Shown here: one piece after another, positions 17,693 to 25,885 of the stretch
Layout of the letters: the number at the start of each line of letters is the position of its first letter
How positions within the stretch are numbered: position 1 is the stretch's first letter
From: Dielma sp000508965
GTDB lineage: Bacteria > Bacillota_I > Bacilli_A > Erysipelotrichales > Erysipelotrichaceae
Length of the DNA stretch: 64,000 bases
Assembly: GCA_000508965.1 (NCBI GenBank)
Contig: BAHV02000014.1
Location: 62,001 to 126,000 of the forward strand
Direction: 5' to 3'
Notes under the pieces: generated by a model
Databases searched by the model: none
Told to the model about the DNA's origin: nothing
The model's input: the letters and a program-made list of their open reading frames with translations, nothing else
Made by a program: the position numbers and the translations under genes

Positions 17693-18169
17693 CTAACCTT
17701 TTACTTCATCAAGGCGATACTTCTGAACATAATTATCAAATCGGTCTTCACTCATTTCACCGATCCAGATATCCTTAATCTCACCTTTTTCAATAAAATA
17801 GAATGTCGGTGTATAAGGCGCTTCCGCATCCATGTCCTCAGTCAGAAATTCTGATGGATTCGGATGTTCTTTAATAAAAGCGAATACCGGATCCATACTG
17901 TCCTGTTTATCAAACACAACATCAAAGACTTCAATCCCGTGATCAACTATATAACCAGCCAGCACATCTTCCTTAAACTTCTTGCAGTGTGAACAATTGG
18001 TTTGTGAGAATATCATCATAAATGTATCACCGTTAGCCATTTTCTCTTCCATTTCCGGAAGCTGAACAGCCTTTAATGATCCTGATTCAGTTGAACGTTC
18101 ATAATTATTGCTGCACGCAGATGTAAGCAGTACAAAGAGACAGCTTATACTGATAAAGAATTTTTTCAT
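17693..18169 (-). CDS. Thioredoxin-like lipoprotein
   Basis: A 158-residue lipoprotein: signal peptide, lipobox LTSAC (~residues 15-19), then a thioredoxin fold with active-site motif CSHC (in FSQTNCSHCKKF) and a probable cis-proline segment YTPTFYFI. Such surface thioredoxins reduce or isomerise disulfides outside the membrane; similar proteins are also annotated as bacteriocin-transport accessory factors. An upstream ATG at 18181 is in frame, but GGAGG is well placed only for ATG 18169. It stands 33 bases upstream of the previous transcript's end and downstream of glycerate kinase in the same direction. Confidence 0.85.
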   Translation of the reverse strand: MKKFFISISCLFVLLTSACSNNYERSTESGSLKAVQLPEMEEKMANGDTFMMIFSQTNCSHCKKFKEDVLAGYIVDHGIEVFDVVFDKQDSMDPVFAFIKEHPNPSEFLTEDMDAEAPYTPTFYFIEKGEIKDIWIGEMSEDRFDNYVQKYRLDEVKG

Positions 18170-18202
18170 AAGTTCCTCCATTAATACTCAGTTAGTATAT
18201 CA

Positions 18203-19336
18203 TCATTTATTGAAATGAGCAATTGTATTCACCAGGGCATAACTGGCAGCTACCAGTTTATCCGGTGCATTCTCCAATGCCTGCTGGAAGGTCATGGCAC
18301 GATCAGCAATCGAAAAGATGCCTAAAAAACCACATTCATACAATTCATGCACACCCAGACCTATGGCGCCGCTGAGTACCACCACCGGTTTATCATAGCG
18401 CTTGGCTATATTCAGTATACCCATTGGAACTTTTCCGAAACGTGTCTGACGGTCAGTCTGCCCCTCACCGGTTATTACCAAATCACAGTCAGCGATTTTT
18501 TCTTCAATATCACAATATTGACAAATCAAATCGATGCCCGGCATCATCTGCGCATTCAGCAAACCGATAAACGCCGCGCCAATGCCGCCAGCCGCACCGC
18601 CGCCGGCATAGCTGTCTAAATCAAGACCGCTCGCCTCAAGCATCCGATCACGGTAATTCTGCATTCCTTTTTCCAGCCGCTTGATCTGATTGGGGAACAA
18701 TCCCTTCTGCTTGCCAAACACATGCGTAGCTCCCTGCATCCCCAATAGATGATTTGCTACATCACAGGCCGCAATAAGCTCTACATCTTTAAACCGCTGG
18801 AGATGATCCAGATTAACTTTTGCTATTTTTTCTAAAGAAACCGCCTGAGCATTCAGCAGGTTGCCATTCACATCATAAAAACGAGCACCCAGCGCCTGAA
18901 GCATTCCCATACCTCCGTCATTCGTACAGCTGCCGCCTAACCCCAAAATAATGCGGTGAGCACCTCTTTGCAGGGCATTAAGCAACGCCGTACCGACACC
19001 ATAACTGCTGGCAATCATCGGCATCCGCTTTTCACGAGGCGTCATCGTCAAACCGATAATGCTTGCTACCTCGATCATTGCTGTCTTACCATGATCACAG
19101 AGACAATACTTGATTTTACGCTTTTTAAAATAAGCATCAAAGACCGTTGTTTCTACAAGCAGGCCATTCGTTATTCTGGCAAACGCATCCACTGTGCCCT
19201 CGCCGCCGTCACCAATGGCATACTTATTCACAACCATTGTCTCATCAACCATAGAAATACCTTTTTCTATGTACTGAGCAACTTCATATGAGCTTAAACA
19301 ACCTTTATAAGAATCACAGGCAATGACAATTTTCAT
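18203..19336 (-). CDS. Glycerate kinase (GlxK/GarK family)
   Basis: The 377-residue enzyme starts MKIVIACDSYKGCLSS, the substrate-binding signature of glycerate kinase type 1. It contains GLGGSCTNDGGMGML and the C-terminal VITGEGQTDRQTRFGKVP nucleotide/substrate motif. It phosphorylates D-glycerate, normally at O2 in this family, feeding lower glycolysis. No glycerate-forming pathway (garD, garL, garR) is nearby, so its source of glycerate is unknown. The length is normal for the family. The ribosome site is AGGA nine bases upstream. Confidence 0.94.
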   Translation of the reverse strand: MKIVIACDSYKGCLSSYEVAQYIEKGISMVDETMVVNKYAIGDGGEGTVDAFARITNGLLVETTVFDAYFKKRKIKYCLCDHGKTAMIEVASIIGLTMTPREKRMPMIASSYGVGTALLNALQRGAHRIILGLGGSCTNDGGMGMLQALGARFYDVNGNLLNAQAVSLEKIAKVNLDHLQRFKDVELIAACDVANHLLGMQGATHVFGKQKGLFPNQIKRLEKGMQNYRDRMLEASGLDLDSYAGGGAAGGIGAAFIGLLNAQMMPGIDLICQYCDIEEKIADCDLVITGEGQTDRQTRFGKVPMGILNIAKRYDKPVVVLSGAIGLGVHELYECGFLGIFSIADRAMTFQQALENAPDKLVAASYALVNTIAHFNK

Positions 19337-19396
19337 TTCATCACATCCTGACTATATAGTTTATTTTACCATCAGTTGTTTGGCACTGCCAGTATT

Positions 19397-20140
19397 TTAT
19401 TGATTTTCGATAAGATCTTTTACAAGATGCAGTCCATAAAAGAAAAGCCAAGCAAATATCACACCGTAAAGCAGCGTAAATAACAGCCAGCTGAATGGTT
19501 CTGCATTCAGAGCTGCCCAAGGATTGCTGCAAGTTAAAATCTCACTGACATAAACCAAAGGCTGAAAGCTCATCGATGTCTGAAACAGTGAATTGCTTAA
19601 TGCCATATATAAACCCTCAAGCAGCGCTATGACAAAGACAAGCCCTAAACAGGCTCGAATATGTTTGACTAAAAGACGGACTGAATGCCACACTATCCTG
19701 AATGGGTTATGAGCATCAATAAACTGAAACATGCATAACAGTGAATATGGAATATAGAGAAGGATAAACAGCATGATCAAAAGACTCAGCAAAAATGATC
19801 CCTTCCCCAGCAGCATGACAAAACCATAATAGCTTAACAGCGATGAACAGCTATAAAAAAGCAGAGAAAACAACAGGCTGTAAAGGATTGTCTGAATCAT
19901 TTCCTGCATCTTTAATGTCCGATCCACCCTTAAAGCTGAAACATATAAAGAAAGCATCATAAAGTAAAAGCAATAGCCCAGATAACCGCCAAAAAGCAAT
20001 ATCCAAAGCTCACTGCTGTCTCTGCTCAGCATACCGGTCAACTGAATTAAAATACCGGAAAGCACATTAACACAAAGCAATGCGAAAAGCAAAATGATTT
20101 TTTTATCTGATACATGAAATCGCTGATCTAATTCGTTCAT
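19397..20140 (-). CDS. Uncharacterised polytopic membrane protein
   Basis: A 247-residue protein with about six hydrophobic segments (for instance IILLFALLCVNVLSGILIQL and SFLLSLLIMLFILLYIP). I do not recognise a family with confidence; the arrangement resembles YesL/DUF975-type membrane proteins with a conserved loop before the middle helices (DAHNPFRIVWHSVRLLVKH). GAAGGGAGATAG precedes the start. It is read in the same direction as the two-helix protein upstream, but a strong terminator separates them. No catalytic motif is visible. Confidence 0.6.
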   Translation of the reverse strand: MNELDQRFHVSDKKIILLFALLCVNVLSGILIQLTGMLSRDSSELWILLFGGYLGYCFYFMMLSLYVSALRVDRTLKMQEMIQTILYSLLFSLLFYSCSSLLSYYGFVMLLGKGSFLLSLLIMLFILLYIPYSLLCMFQFIDAHNPFRIVWHSVRLLVKHIRACLGLVFVIALLEGLYMALSNSLFQTSMSFQPLVYVSEILTCSNPWAALNAEPFSWLLFTLLYGVIFAWLFFYGLHLVKDLIENQ

Positions 20141-20160
20141 TCTATCTCCCTTCTTTAAAG

Positions 20161-20185
20161 AAAAAAAGCAATGCTTTGATTGCTT
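20161..20185 (-). terminator. Terminator of the PH-like membrane protein gene
   Basis: A 7-bp stem (20166-20172 with 20179-20185) directly after the stop codon, followed by seven U on the minus strand. Confidence 0.85.
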
Positions 20186-20650
20186 CTATTCATCGTCATC
20201 ATCAAGGTCACCCTTAGTGATATTCGGCGCATATTTTTTAAAATATTTCTCAATTTTTCTTCTTGAAAAAACTGTAAAGCGTACCTTTTCGCCGTCCTTC
20301 AGCTCAATAATCAGCTGATCCAGTCCCGTCTTCATCGGCATGATCTTCCATTCTTCTACATCATCCCAATAAAGATAGAAGCACTCCTCCCGGCTGCTTT
20401 CTTTATAGAATACCGCATGATCACCGCTTAATTCAGTCATAACGTGATTCTTTATAAAGACAACGCCCGCCAAAGCCATTAAAGTAATCAGTAAACCAAA
20501 AATCCATAGCTTCCCGACGCACATTAAGGAAATGCCAAATAAGACAAAGATAAGCAGACCGCCTGTCGGCTTGGAATTAATTTTAGTTTCAATCGTACGA
20601 TCTTCAGGGAGATTATGACAGTACAAACGTTTGCTTCTTATTTCACTCAC
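20186..20650 (-). CDS. Small membrane protein with cytosolic PH/YcxB-like domain
   Basis: A 154-residue protein with two adjacent membrane segments (~30-70) and a C-terminal beta-rich region (FYLYWDDVEEWKIMP, LIIELKDGEKVRFTVFSRR) of the bacterial PH/YcxB-like type. It ends in an acidic tail. A GTG at 20659 is in frame but abuts the Shine-Dalgarno sequence AGAGG (20659-20663). The GTG at 20650 is eight bases downstream of it and is the chosen start. A well-formed promoter lies just upstream. The function is unknown. Confidence 0.6.
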   Translation of the reverse strand: MSEIRSKRLYCHNLPEDRTIETKINSKPTGGLLIFVLFGISLMCVGKLWIFGLLITLMALAGVVFIKNHVMTELSGDHAVFYKESSREECFYLYWDDVEEWKIMPMKTGLDQLIIELKDGEKVRFTVFSRRKIEKYFKKYAPNITKGDLDDDDE

Positions 20651-20672
20651 GAGACTCACCTCTCACGTATTA

Positions 20673-20700
20673 ATTATAACTGAAAGCATTATATTTTCAA
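20673..20700 (-). promoter_or_regulatory. Promoter of the PH-like membrane protein gene
   Basis: TTGAAA (20695-20700) and TATAAT (20673-20678) are separated by 16 bases on the minus strand. Transcription would start about seven bases before the ribosome site. Confidence 0.7.
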
Positions 20701-20788
20701 TAGCTTCACACAATTCCACAAATTCCTTTTTATAATGATTTTTTAAATCTTTTTGAGTATAATAAAGACAATGAAATGAGGAAGTACG

Positions 20789-21619
20789 ATGCAGCAAATT
20801 TTAACGATGCTTAACAGCTTTTTTATGACAACCTTTATAGATGCTTTATTAACGATGCTTTTTTTGTTTTTATTGATTACCTTATTAAAAAAGCTATTGA
20901 TTCATATTGTTTTAAAATATGAAAATGATAATCAGCAAATAATCATTAAGCTGATTAAAATCGGGCTGAATGTCGTCTTGATTCTAGGCATATGCTATCA
21001 ATTCACAGCTTTAAAGGAAATCGTCAAAACGTTGCTTACCGGCGGCGGTGTGCTGGCTTTAGTATTAGGTTTAGCGGCTCAGGAAGCGGTTGGCAATTTA
21101 GTCAGCGGCATGATGATTCTCTTTTTCAAGCCCTTTAAGGCTGGTGATTTAATTAAAACCAATAATGGCCTGGTGGGAACTGTTTTGGATATTTCTTTGC
21201 GCCATACTGTTATTAAAACCTATGAAAATACTCAAATCATGATTCCCAACAGTGAAATTAATAAGGCAACACTTGAAAATGTGACAGCAGCTGACTTTAA
21301 GGGTGATTTTCTTATTCTGCAGATATCCTATGAAAGTGATCTTGATCTTGCGGTCAGCATCATTGCTGAGGAAATCATAAAGCACCCAGATTTTCTTGAT
21401 CTGCGCAGTGCTGCCGAAAAGGCTGAAGGCATACCGGCCGTCAAAGTACGCTGTACGAATTTTTTAGACAGCGGTATTGAATTAAAAACTGCCTTGCAAA
21501 GCCGTTCCAGTGCGGTAGGTTATGCTATGTTGTCAGATTTGCGGTTCAGCATCAAAAAACGCTTTGATGAAGCTGGTATTGTGATTCCTTATCCGCAGGT
21601 AGTCATCCATCAAAATTAA
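20789..21619 (+). CDS. MscS-family small-conductance mechanosensitive channel
   Basis: A 276-residue membrane protein with three N-terminal hydrophobic segments. The third (VKTLLTGGGVLALVLGLAAQ followed by EAVGNLVSGM) is the Gly/Ala-rich pore helix of MscS. The cytoplasmic beta domain follows (FKAGDLIKTNNGLVGTVLDI, IMIPNSEI). The channel opens under membrane tension to release solutes during hypo-osmotic shock. The length is close to E. coli MscS (286). ATGAGGAAG upstream supports the start. A TATAAT at 20758-20763 is a likely -10, with no good -35. Confidence 0.94.
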   Translation: MQQILTMLNSFFMTTFIDALLTMLFLFLLITLLKKLLIHIVLKYENDNQQIIIKLIKIGLNVVLILGICYQFTALKEIVKTLLTGGGVLALVLGLAAQEAVGNLVSGMMILFFKPFKAGDLIKTNNGLVGTVLDISLRHTVIKTYENTQIMIPNSEINKATLENVTAADFKGDFLILQISYESDLDLAVSIIAEEIIKHPDFLDLRSAAEKAEGIPAVKVRCTNFLDSGIELKTALQSRSSAVGYAMLSDLRFSIKKRFDEAGIVIPYPQVVIHQN

Positions 21620-21631
21620 AAAGTGTTAAAA

Positions 21632-21660
21632 TTGTTGTTTTCCGGCTGATTGGCTATAAT
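21632..21660 (+). promoter_or_regulatory. Promoter of the lactate dehydrogenase gene
   Basis: TTGTTG (21632-21637) and TATAAT (21655-21660) are spaced 17 bases apart, ending 8 bases before an AGGAGG ribosome site. Confidence 0.7.
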
Positions 21661-21680
21661 AAAAACAGGAGGACAACAAT

Positions 21681-22640
21681 ATGAATTTAGAAAACAGAAA
21701 ACTGGTACTGATAGGTACTGGCTTTGTCGGCATGAGCATGGCATATACCTTTTTAAATACAGGTGGTATCGATGAAATTGTATTAGTCGATATGAACACA
21801 GACAAAACCATAGGTGAAGCCATGGATTTAAGTCATGGTCTTCCTTATGCCAGCAGCCGCATTAAAATCAAAGCCGGCAGCTATGCCGACTGCAAAGATG
21901 CAGCGATTGTGGTAATTACTGCCGGTGCAGCTCAAAAACCAGGTCAGACACGGCTTGATCTGACAATGGTTAATGCAAAAATAATGAAATCGATTACGGA
22001 AAGTATTATGGCCAGTGGATTTGACGGCATTTTAATCGTTGCCAGCAATCCCGTGGATCTGATGGCCTATGTTGCGCAAAAAGTCAGCGGATTGCCAACC
22101 AGTCGAGTACTTGGCTCCGGTACGATATTAGATACTGCACGGCTGCGTACCTTGATGGCTGATTATCTGAATGTATCGCCAACCAACGTACATGCCTATA
22201 TGATGGGAGAACACGGTGATTCATCCTTTGTACCTTGGACACATGCGTATGTAGGCTGTAAAAAGATGCTGGAGCTCTTGGATGAACAGCATAAGGGACT
22301 TGATGATTTACATGAAATATATCGTCAGGTACAGCATGCCGCTTATGAAATTATCGAAAAGAAAAAAGCAACTTATTATGGGATCGGACTGTCTTTAAAT
22401 CGCTTAGTACGCGCTATCCTGGATGATGAAAACGCTATTCTGACAATTTCTGCCTACCAGCAGGATGAATATCATGAACATGATCTATATATTGGCGTGC
22501 CGGCAATCATCAACCGCAGCGGAGTTCGTGAAATCATTCGTCTGCCATTGAATGATGTTGATCAGCAAAAGTTCTTCAACAGCTGTAAGACATTGAAAGA
22601 AAATATTCAGCACATCGAACAAGAACTCAACTGGATTTAA
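21681..22640 (+). CDS. ldh: L-lactate dehydrogenase
   Basis: A 319-residue NAD-dependent dehydrogenase that reduces pyruvate to L-lactate. The Rossmann glycine motif GTGFVG is at residues 12-17. The specificity loop reads AAQKPGQTRLDL, with Gln85 (Gln, not Arg, favours lactate over malate) and Arg91. The catalytic GEHGDS has His178. It is a single gene with its own promoter and a strong terminator. Regulation by fructose bisphosphate is common in Bacillota enzymes but cannot be judged here. It is the fermentative electron sink that complements the hydrogenase operon downstream. Confidence 0.96.
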   Translation: MNLENRKLVLIGTGFVGMSMAYTFLNTGGIDEIVLVDMNTDKTIGEAMDLSHGLPYASSRIKIKAGSYADCKDAAIVVITAGAAQKPGQTRLDLTMVNAKIMKSITESIMASGFDGILIVASNPVDLMAYVAQKVSGLPTSRVLGSGTILDTARLRTLMADYLNVSPTNVHAYMMGEHGDSSFVPWTHAYVGCKKMLELLDEQHKGLDDLHEIYRQVQHAAYEIIEKKKATYYGIGLSLNRLVRAILDDENAILTISAYQQDEYHEHDLYIGVPAIINRSGVREIIRLPLNDVDQQKFFNSCKTLKENIQHIEQELNWI

Positions 22641-22644
22641 AAAG

Positions 22645-22675
22645 CTGCCGTAATTATCTACGGCAGACTTTTTTA
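22645..22675 (+). terminator. Terminator of ldh
   Basis: A perfect 8-bp GC-rich stem (22645-22652 with 22659-22666), 6-base loop and a run of U. Confidence 0.9.
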
Positions 22676-22687
22676 TTATTGCTTCGA

Positions 22688-23278
22688 TTATTCATATATA
22701 CAGCCATCATTGCTGACAACTACTTCGTGGTATTGAATCGGCAAACCGCTTAATTGCACGGCTTCATCAACAAGTATTTTCAGACTCATGCAGCAATCGC
22801 TGTTCATGCGAACGATTTGAATCGAATGAAAATCAGCCTTTCTGAACATCTCAGCCAGTTTTTTCGCATATGTGTGATTAGTGTCGTTTTTAGGACAGGC
22901 AATCAGTACGACTTTATCAATCATAAATTCTTTATGAAAGTCCGCATAAGCGTAAGCAGCACAGTCAGCGGCTAAAAGTAAATCAGCATGCGGCAGATAA
23001 CGGTTATCGCTGCTGATCATTGAAAGATGAACCGGCCAATTATATAGTTCAGAATCATTGCCGTCACAGCAATCCCCTTCACAGCACCAGCATTCTTTTT
23101 TCGTTAATTCTATCGCCGCGCAAGGACAATGTGTTACGCACTCATTACAGCCGCTGCAGCCATCCTTTATAGCTGCCGTATGACCATTGACCTCAATAAA
23201 CATATGTTCCTGACAAATGCGCAGGCATTGTCTGCAGTTCATGCATCGATCTGTATTAATAACAGCTTGAAATTTCAT
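22688..23278 (-). CDS. Dicluster 4Fe-4S ferredoxin-like protein with redox-enzyme-like C-terminal domain
   Basis: A 196-residue protein. The N-terminus holds two [4Fe-4S] motifs: CMNCRQCLRIC (about residues 12-22) and CSGCNECVTHCPC (about 41-53). A short Cys-rich patch CWCCEGDCC follows. Residues ~85-196 form a Rossmann-like domain seen in many 4Fe-4S proteins of anaerobes (LLLAADCAAYAYADFH, VVLIACPKNDT, CCMSLKILVDEA). Its reaction is not known; an electron-transfer or sensing role is inferred. It is convergent with ldh and has an AGGTGATG ribosome site. Confidence 0.8.
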   Translation of the reverse strand: MKFQAVINTDRCMNCRQCLRICQEHMFIEVNGHTAAIKDGCSGCNECVTHCPCAAIELTKKECWCCEGDCCDGNDSELYNWPVHLSMISSDNRYLPHADLLLAADCAAYAYADFHKEFMIDKVVLIACPKNDTNHTYAKKLAEMFRKADFHSIQIVRMNSDCCMSLKILVDEAVQLSGLPIQYHEVVVSNDGCIYE

Positions 23279-23400
23279 CTCATCACCTACTGAGAATCAT
23301 TATAGCTGATAATATACAAGATTGCATTTAATATACACTCCGAAAATATGATAAACAATGTATTATCACTGATTTTCATTATTTAGATAAATCTTATAGC

Positions 23401-23659
23401 TTAATTATAAAAAATGCTGAGTCCGTCTGATTCCAGCTTCTCCATAACTCTGACGATACTCAGCAAATCACCTTTAGCATAGGCATCAGCATAATCAGAA
23501 ATGAAGCTTCAGTAATATTCTCTGTTTCATCATAATATAGCCCCTGCCTGAATTACGCTGTTATTAAATTAATTGTACTTCATTATGCTTTTCAAAGCAG
23601 CAAAGTTCTGCGGTTGTTTTAATGATCTCATGGACCTCAGTCAGACAAGGCAAAGGCAC
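23401..23659 (-). pseudogene. Decayed remnant of an unidentified gene
   Basis: This 450-base gap (23279-23732) has no intact gene, but the minus strand shows protein-like stretches in shifted frames. The first runs from GTG 23659 to the stop at 23564 (31 codons, with LTEVHEIIKTTAELCCFEKH). Next comes GLYYDETENITEASF, then in another frame YADAYAKGDLLSIVRVMEKL ending at the TAA at 23401. The order and protein-like character suggest a gene broken by at least two frameshifts and a stop. I cannot name the family. Confidence 0.4.
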
Positions 23660-23691
23660 TTAATCATAGTATTTCTATAAGAGTCTTAATC

Positions 23692-23722
23692 TAAAAAAAA
23701 CTGATCAAATTAATGACCAGTT
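23692..23722 (-). terminator. Terminator of the DEAD-box helicase gene
   Basis: A 9-bp stem (23699-23707 with 23714-23722), one G-U pair on the minus strand, followed by eight U. Confidence 0.85.
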
Positions 23723-23732
23723 CATGTATTAT

Positions 23733-25484
23733 TTAATCATCATACCTTGTCTTGCGGCGCGGCTTTTCATTCTTGCTCTTTGAGCTGTTGCGGCGGGTAT
23801 GTTCCGTCGTTTTTCTTGACTTATATGAATCTTCGCTCATCTTTTTAGGCTTATAGCTGCCCTCAATTTTCTTAACAGACTTGCGCACCGGTGCACCGCC
23901 GTCAATCTTAACATTCACTTCAAATCCGCGGATCGTGCAATTAGCCATATGTTCAAGCACCTTATCTACTGAATCATTGGCAATATCAACCAAGGTATAT
24001 TTAGCTTTCAAATCAATTTTACCAATAACAGATGAAGGAAGACCGGTTTCTTCAGCAATGGCGCATACTAAATGATTAGCAGCAACCCCTTGATTACGCC
24101 CAATATTGAAATGCAGCGTTGACGCATCAGCATCGTTGAACTTACGTTCCTTTTTCTTATTGAAAACCTCTTCCACAACCCCAGCGTCAATTACCTCAGG
24201 CTTATAAAGCATTGAAATCAAAGCACTCAATACGTTCTCAATAGCAACTCCCTCACCAAGAATTTCATTTGCAATTTCAATACTTTCCTCATTGATATCC
24301 TCAGAACATGCACTCATGACCTGAGCCACAAATGCGCGTTTGCTCTCTTCCAATAACTCTTCACTGCTTGGCAGCTGGCGATGTGCGATGGCTGTTTTCG
24401 TATAACGCATGATGTCACGAATGAACTGACGCTGACGCTTGCCAGCAATCAATGTGATCGCCTTCCCCTTTTTGCCGGCACGGCCTGTACGGCCTACACG
24501 ATGAATGTAATATTCATTATCCTGAGGGATGTCATAATTGACTACCAGGTCAATATTATCAACATCGATGCCTCTTGCCGCTACATCAGTAGCAATCAAA
24601 ATCGGATAATTACCAGTACGGAATTGATCCATCACACGAGTACGCGCCTGCTGCTTCATATCACCATGCAGACCAATGGCTTTGATGTCATATGAATTTA
24701 ACTCATCGACAAGTTCATCCACCATCTTTTTCGTATTACAGAAAATCATTGTGAGTTCTGGATCAAACGCATTCAGCAGGATACGTAAAGCATTCGTTTT
24801 CTTGCCGCGGCCACACTCATAATAGCTTTGTTCCACAGTATCGATCGTCCGCTGTGTACTCTTAATTTCAACACTGACAGGATCTTGCTGGAACTGTCTT
24901 GTAATTTCCATAATACTGCTTGGCATTGTTGCTGAGAACAAAGTCATCTGATATTGTTCCTTTGGCATGCCCTTTAAGATTTCTTCGATATCCTCTTTAA
25001 AACCCATATTCAGCATTTCATCTGCTTCATCAAGAATTACCATCTTGATTTCATCAAGCTTTAAAGTACGGCGGCGTAAATGATCCATCACACGGCCCGG
25101 TGTCCCTACGACAATTCCACAGCCGCGCTTCAGCAGCTGAATCTGACTGTCAATTGGCTGACCGCCATAAATCGGAACGATTTTGACACCTTCTTTATAC
25201 TTAGAAAACTTTCTTAATTCAGTCGCAATCTGAATATCCAATTCTCTGGTAGGACTTAGAATAAGAATTTGCGGCTTGCGATTTGTCGGATCCACCTTAT
25301 CAATAGCCGGTAATCCAAAGGCTGCTGTTTTGCCTGTGCCTGTATTAGAACGACCTAACACATCTCTCCCTTGTAAGATATATGGGATTGCCTGTGCCTG
25401 TATGTCGGTTGCATTTTCAAATCCCATCTCACTGACGGCTCTCAAAATTTCATTACTTAAACCTAATTCATTAAAATTTGTCAT
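23733..25484 (-). CDS. DEAD-box ATP-dependent RNA helicase with DbpA-type RNA-binding domain
   Basis: A 583-residue helicase. Core motifs in order are the Q motif, GRSNTGTGKTAAFGLP (Walker A), PTRELDIQ, GTPGRVMDHL, DEAD, SAT, ATDVAARGIDVD and HRVGRTGRAGKKG. A linker and a DbpA-like RNA-recognition domain follow (~460-540, THLHFNIG-like start at STLHFNIGRNQG). The last ~45 residues are a basic Lys/Arg/Ser tail. This matches the CshA/DeaD class that remodels rRNA and mRNA, often at low temperature and with the degradosome. It has a strong promoter and a short leader with a hairpin. Confidence 0.95.
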   Translation of the reverse strand: MTNFNELGLSNEILRAVSEMGFENATDIQAQAIPYILQGRDVLGRSNTGTGKTAAFGLPAIDKVDPTNRKPQILILSPTRELDIQIATELRKFSKYKEGVKIVPIYGGQPIDSQIQLLKRGCGIVVGTPGRVMDHLRRRTLKLDEIKMVILDEADEMLNMGFKEDIEEILKGMPKEQYQMTLFSATMPSSIMEITRQFQQDPVSVEIKSTQRTIDTVEQSYYECGRGKKTNALRILLNAFDPELTMIFCNTKKMVDELVDELNSYDIKAIGLHGDMKQQARTRVMDQFRTGNYPILIATDVAARGIDVDNIDLVVNYDIPQDNEYYIHRVGRTGRAGKKGKAITLIAGKRQRQFIRDIMRYTKTAIAHRQLPSSEELLEESKRAFVAQVMSACSEDINEESIEIANEILGEGVAIENVLSALISMLYKPEVIDAGVVEEVFNKKKERKFNDADASTLHFNIGRNQGVAANHLVCAIAEETGLPSSVIGKIDLKAKYTLVDIANDSVDKVLEHMANCTIRGFEVNVKIDGGAPVRKSVKKIEGSYKPKKMSEDSYKSRKTTEHTRRNSSKSKNEKPRRKTRYDD

Positions 25485-25507
25485 TTGTACCTTCTTTCTA
25501 ATGATTC

Positions 25508-25582
25508 GAGTACAAACTAATGTACTCTAGCCTATATTAACAATAACTGATTAATCATATCATTTTTAAATATGCCCGTCAA
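25508..25582 (-). promoter_or_regulatory. Helicase promoter and leader hairpin
   Basis: TTGACG (25577-25582) and TATGAT (25554-25559) are spaced exactly 17 bases on the minus strand. The ~60-base leader contains a perfect 6-bp inverted repeat (25508-25513 with 25522-25527), which could regulate translation or mRNA stability, as in cold-induced helicase leaders. Confidence 0.65.
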
Positions 25583-25679
25583 TAAATATTTTATTCGCCG
25601 GATCACAAGCTATAAAATTTGATCTTCTTATTTTAAGCCTATTTTTCGACAAATTTCGCAGGTTGCTTTTGGTATAGTA

Positions 25680-25797
25680 AACGTGCAAGGAAACTTGCAT
25701 ACGAAAAACCATTCCCCTTTAATCCCTTTTTCGTATTAAAATTCTATCTCTTTAAGCAGGAAAAACCCTTCTTCCCCTGGAAGGGTTTTTCTGTTTA
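25680..25797 (+). ncRNA. Candidate trans-acting small RNA with C-rich loops
   Basis: This region upstream of the helicase has no coding potential but a compact RNA architecture on the plus strand. An extended -10 (TGG TATAGT, 25670-25678) is followed by a 6-bp hairpin with a GAAA tetraloop (25684-25699). Next comes a 9-10-bp hairpin (25699-25708 with 25727-25736) with an 18-base pyrimidine loop holding CCCC and UCCC. Last is an 11-bp intrinsic terminator (25761-25771 with 25780-25790) whose loop is also C-rich, followed by a U-rich tail. C-rich exposed loops are typical of Gram-positive sRNAs such as RsaE/RoxS that pair with ribosome sites. No -35 is evident. No plus-strand gene follows, so it is not a leader. 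Confidence 0.5.
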
Positions 25798-25846
25798 CAT
25801 AACATAATATTATTTTAAATCTATAAAATGACCATCGCTGAACCAC

Positions 25847-25877
25847 TCAAAAAGGCCCATCCGATGGGATGAGCCTT
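25847..25877 (-). terminator. Terminator of the hydrogenase operon
   Basis: An 11-bp stem (25852-25862 with 25867-25877), one G-U pair on the minus strand, followed by UUUUUGAG. It begins nine bases after the hydA stop. Confidence 0.88.
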
Positions 25878-25885
25878 CATATTAA

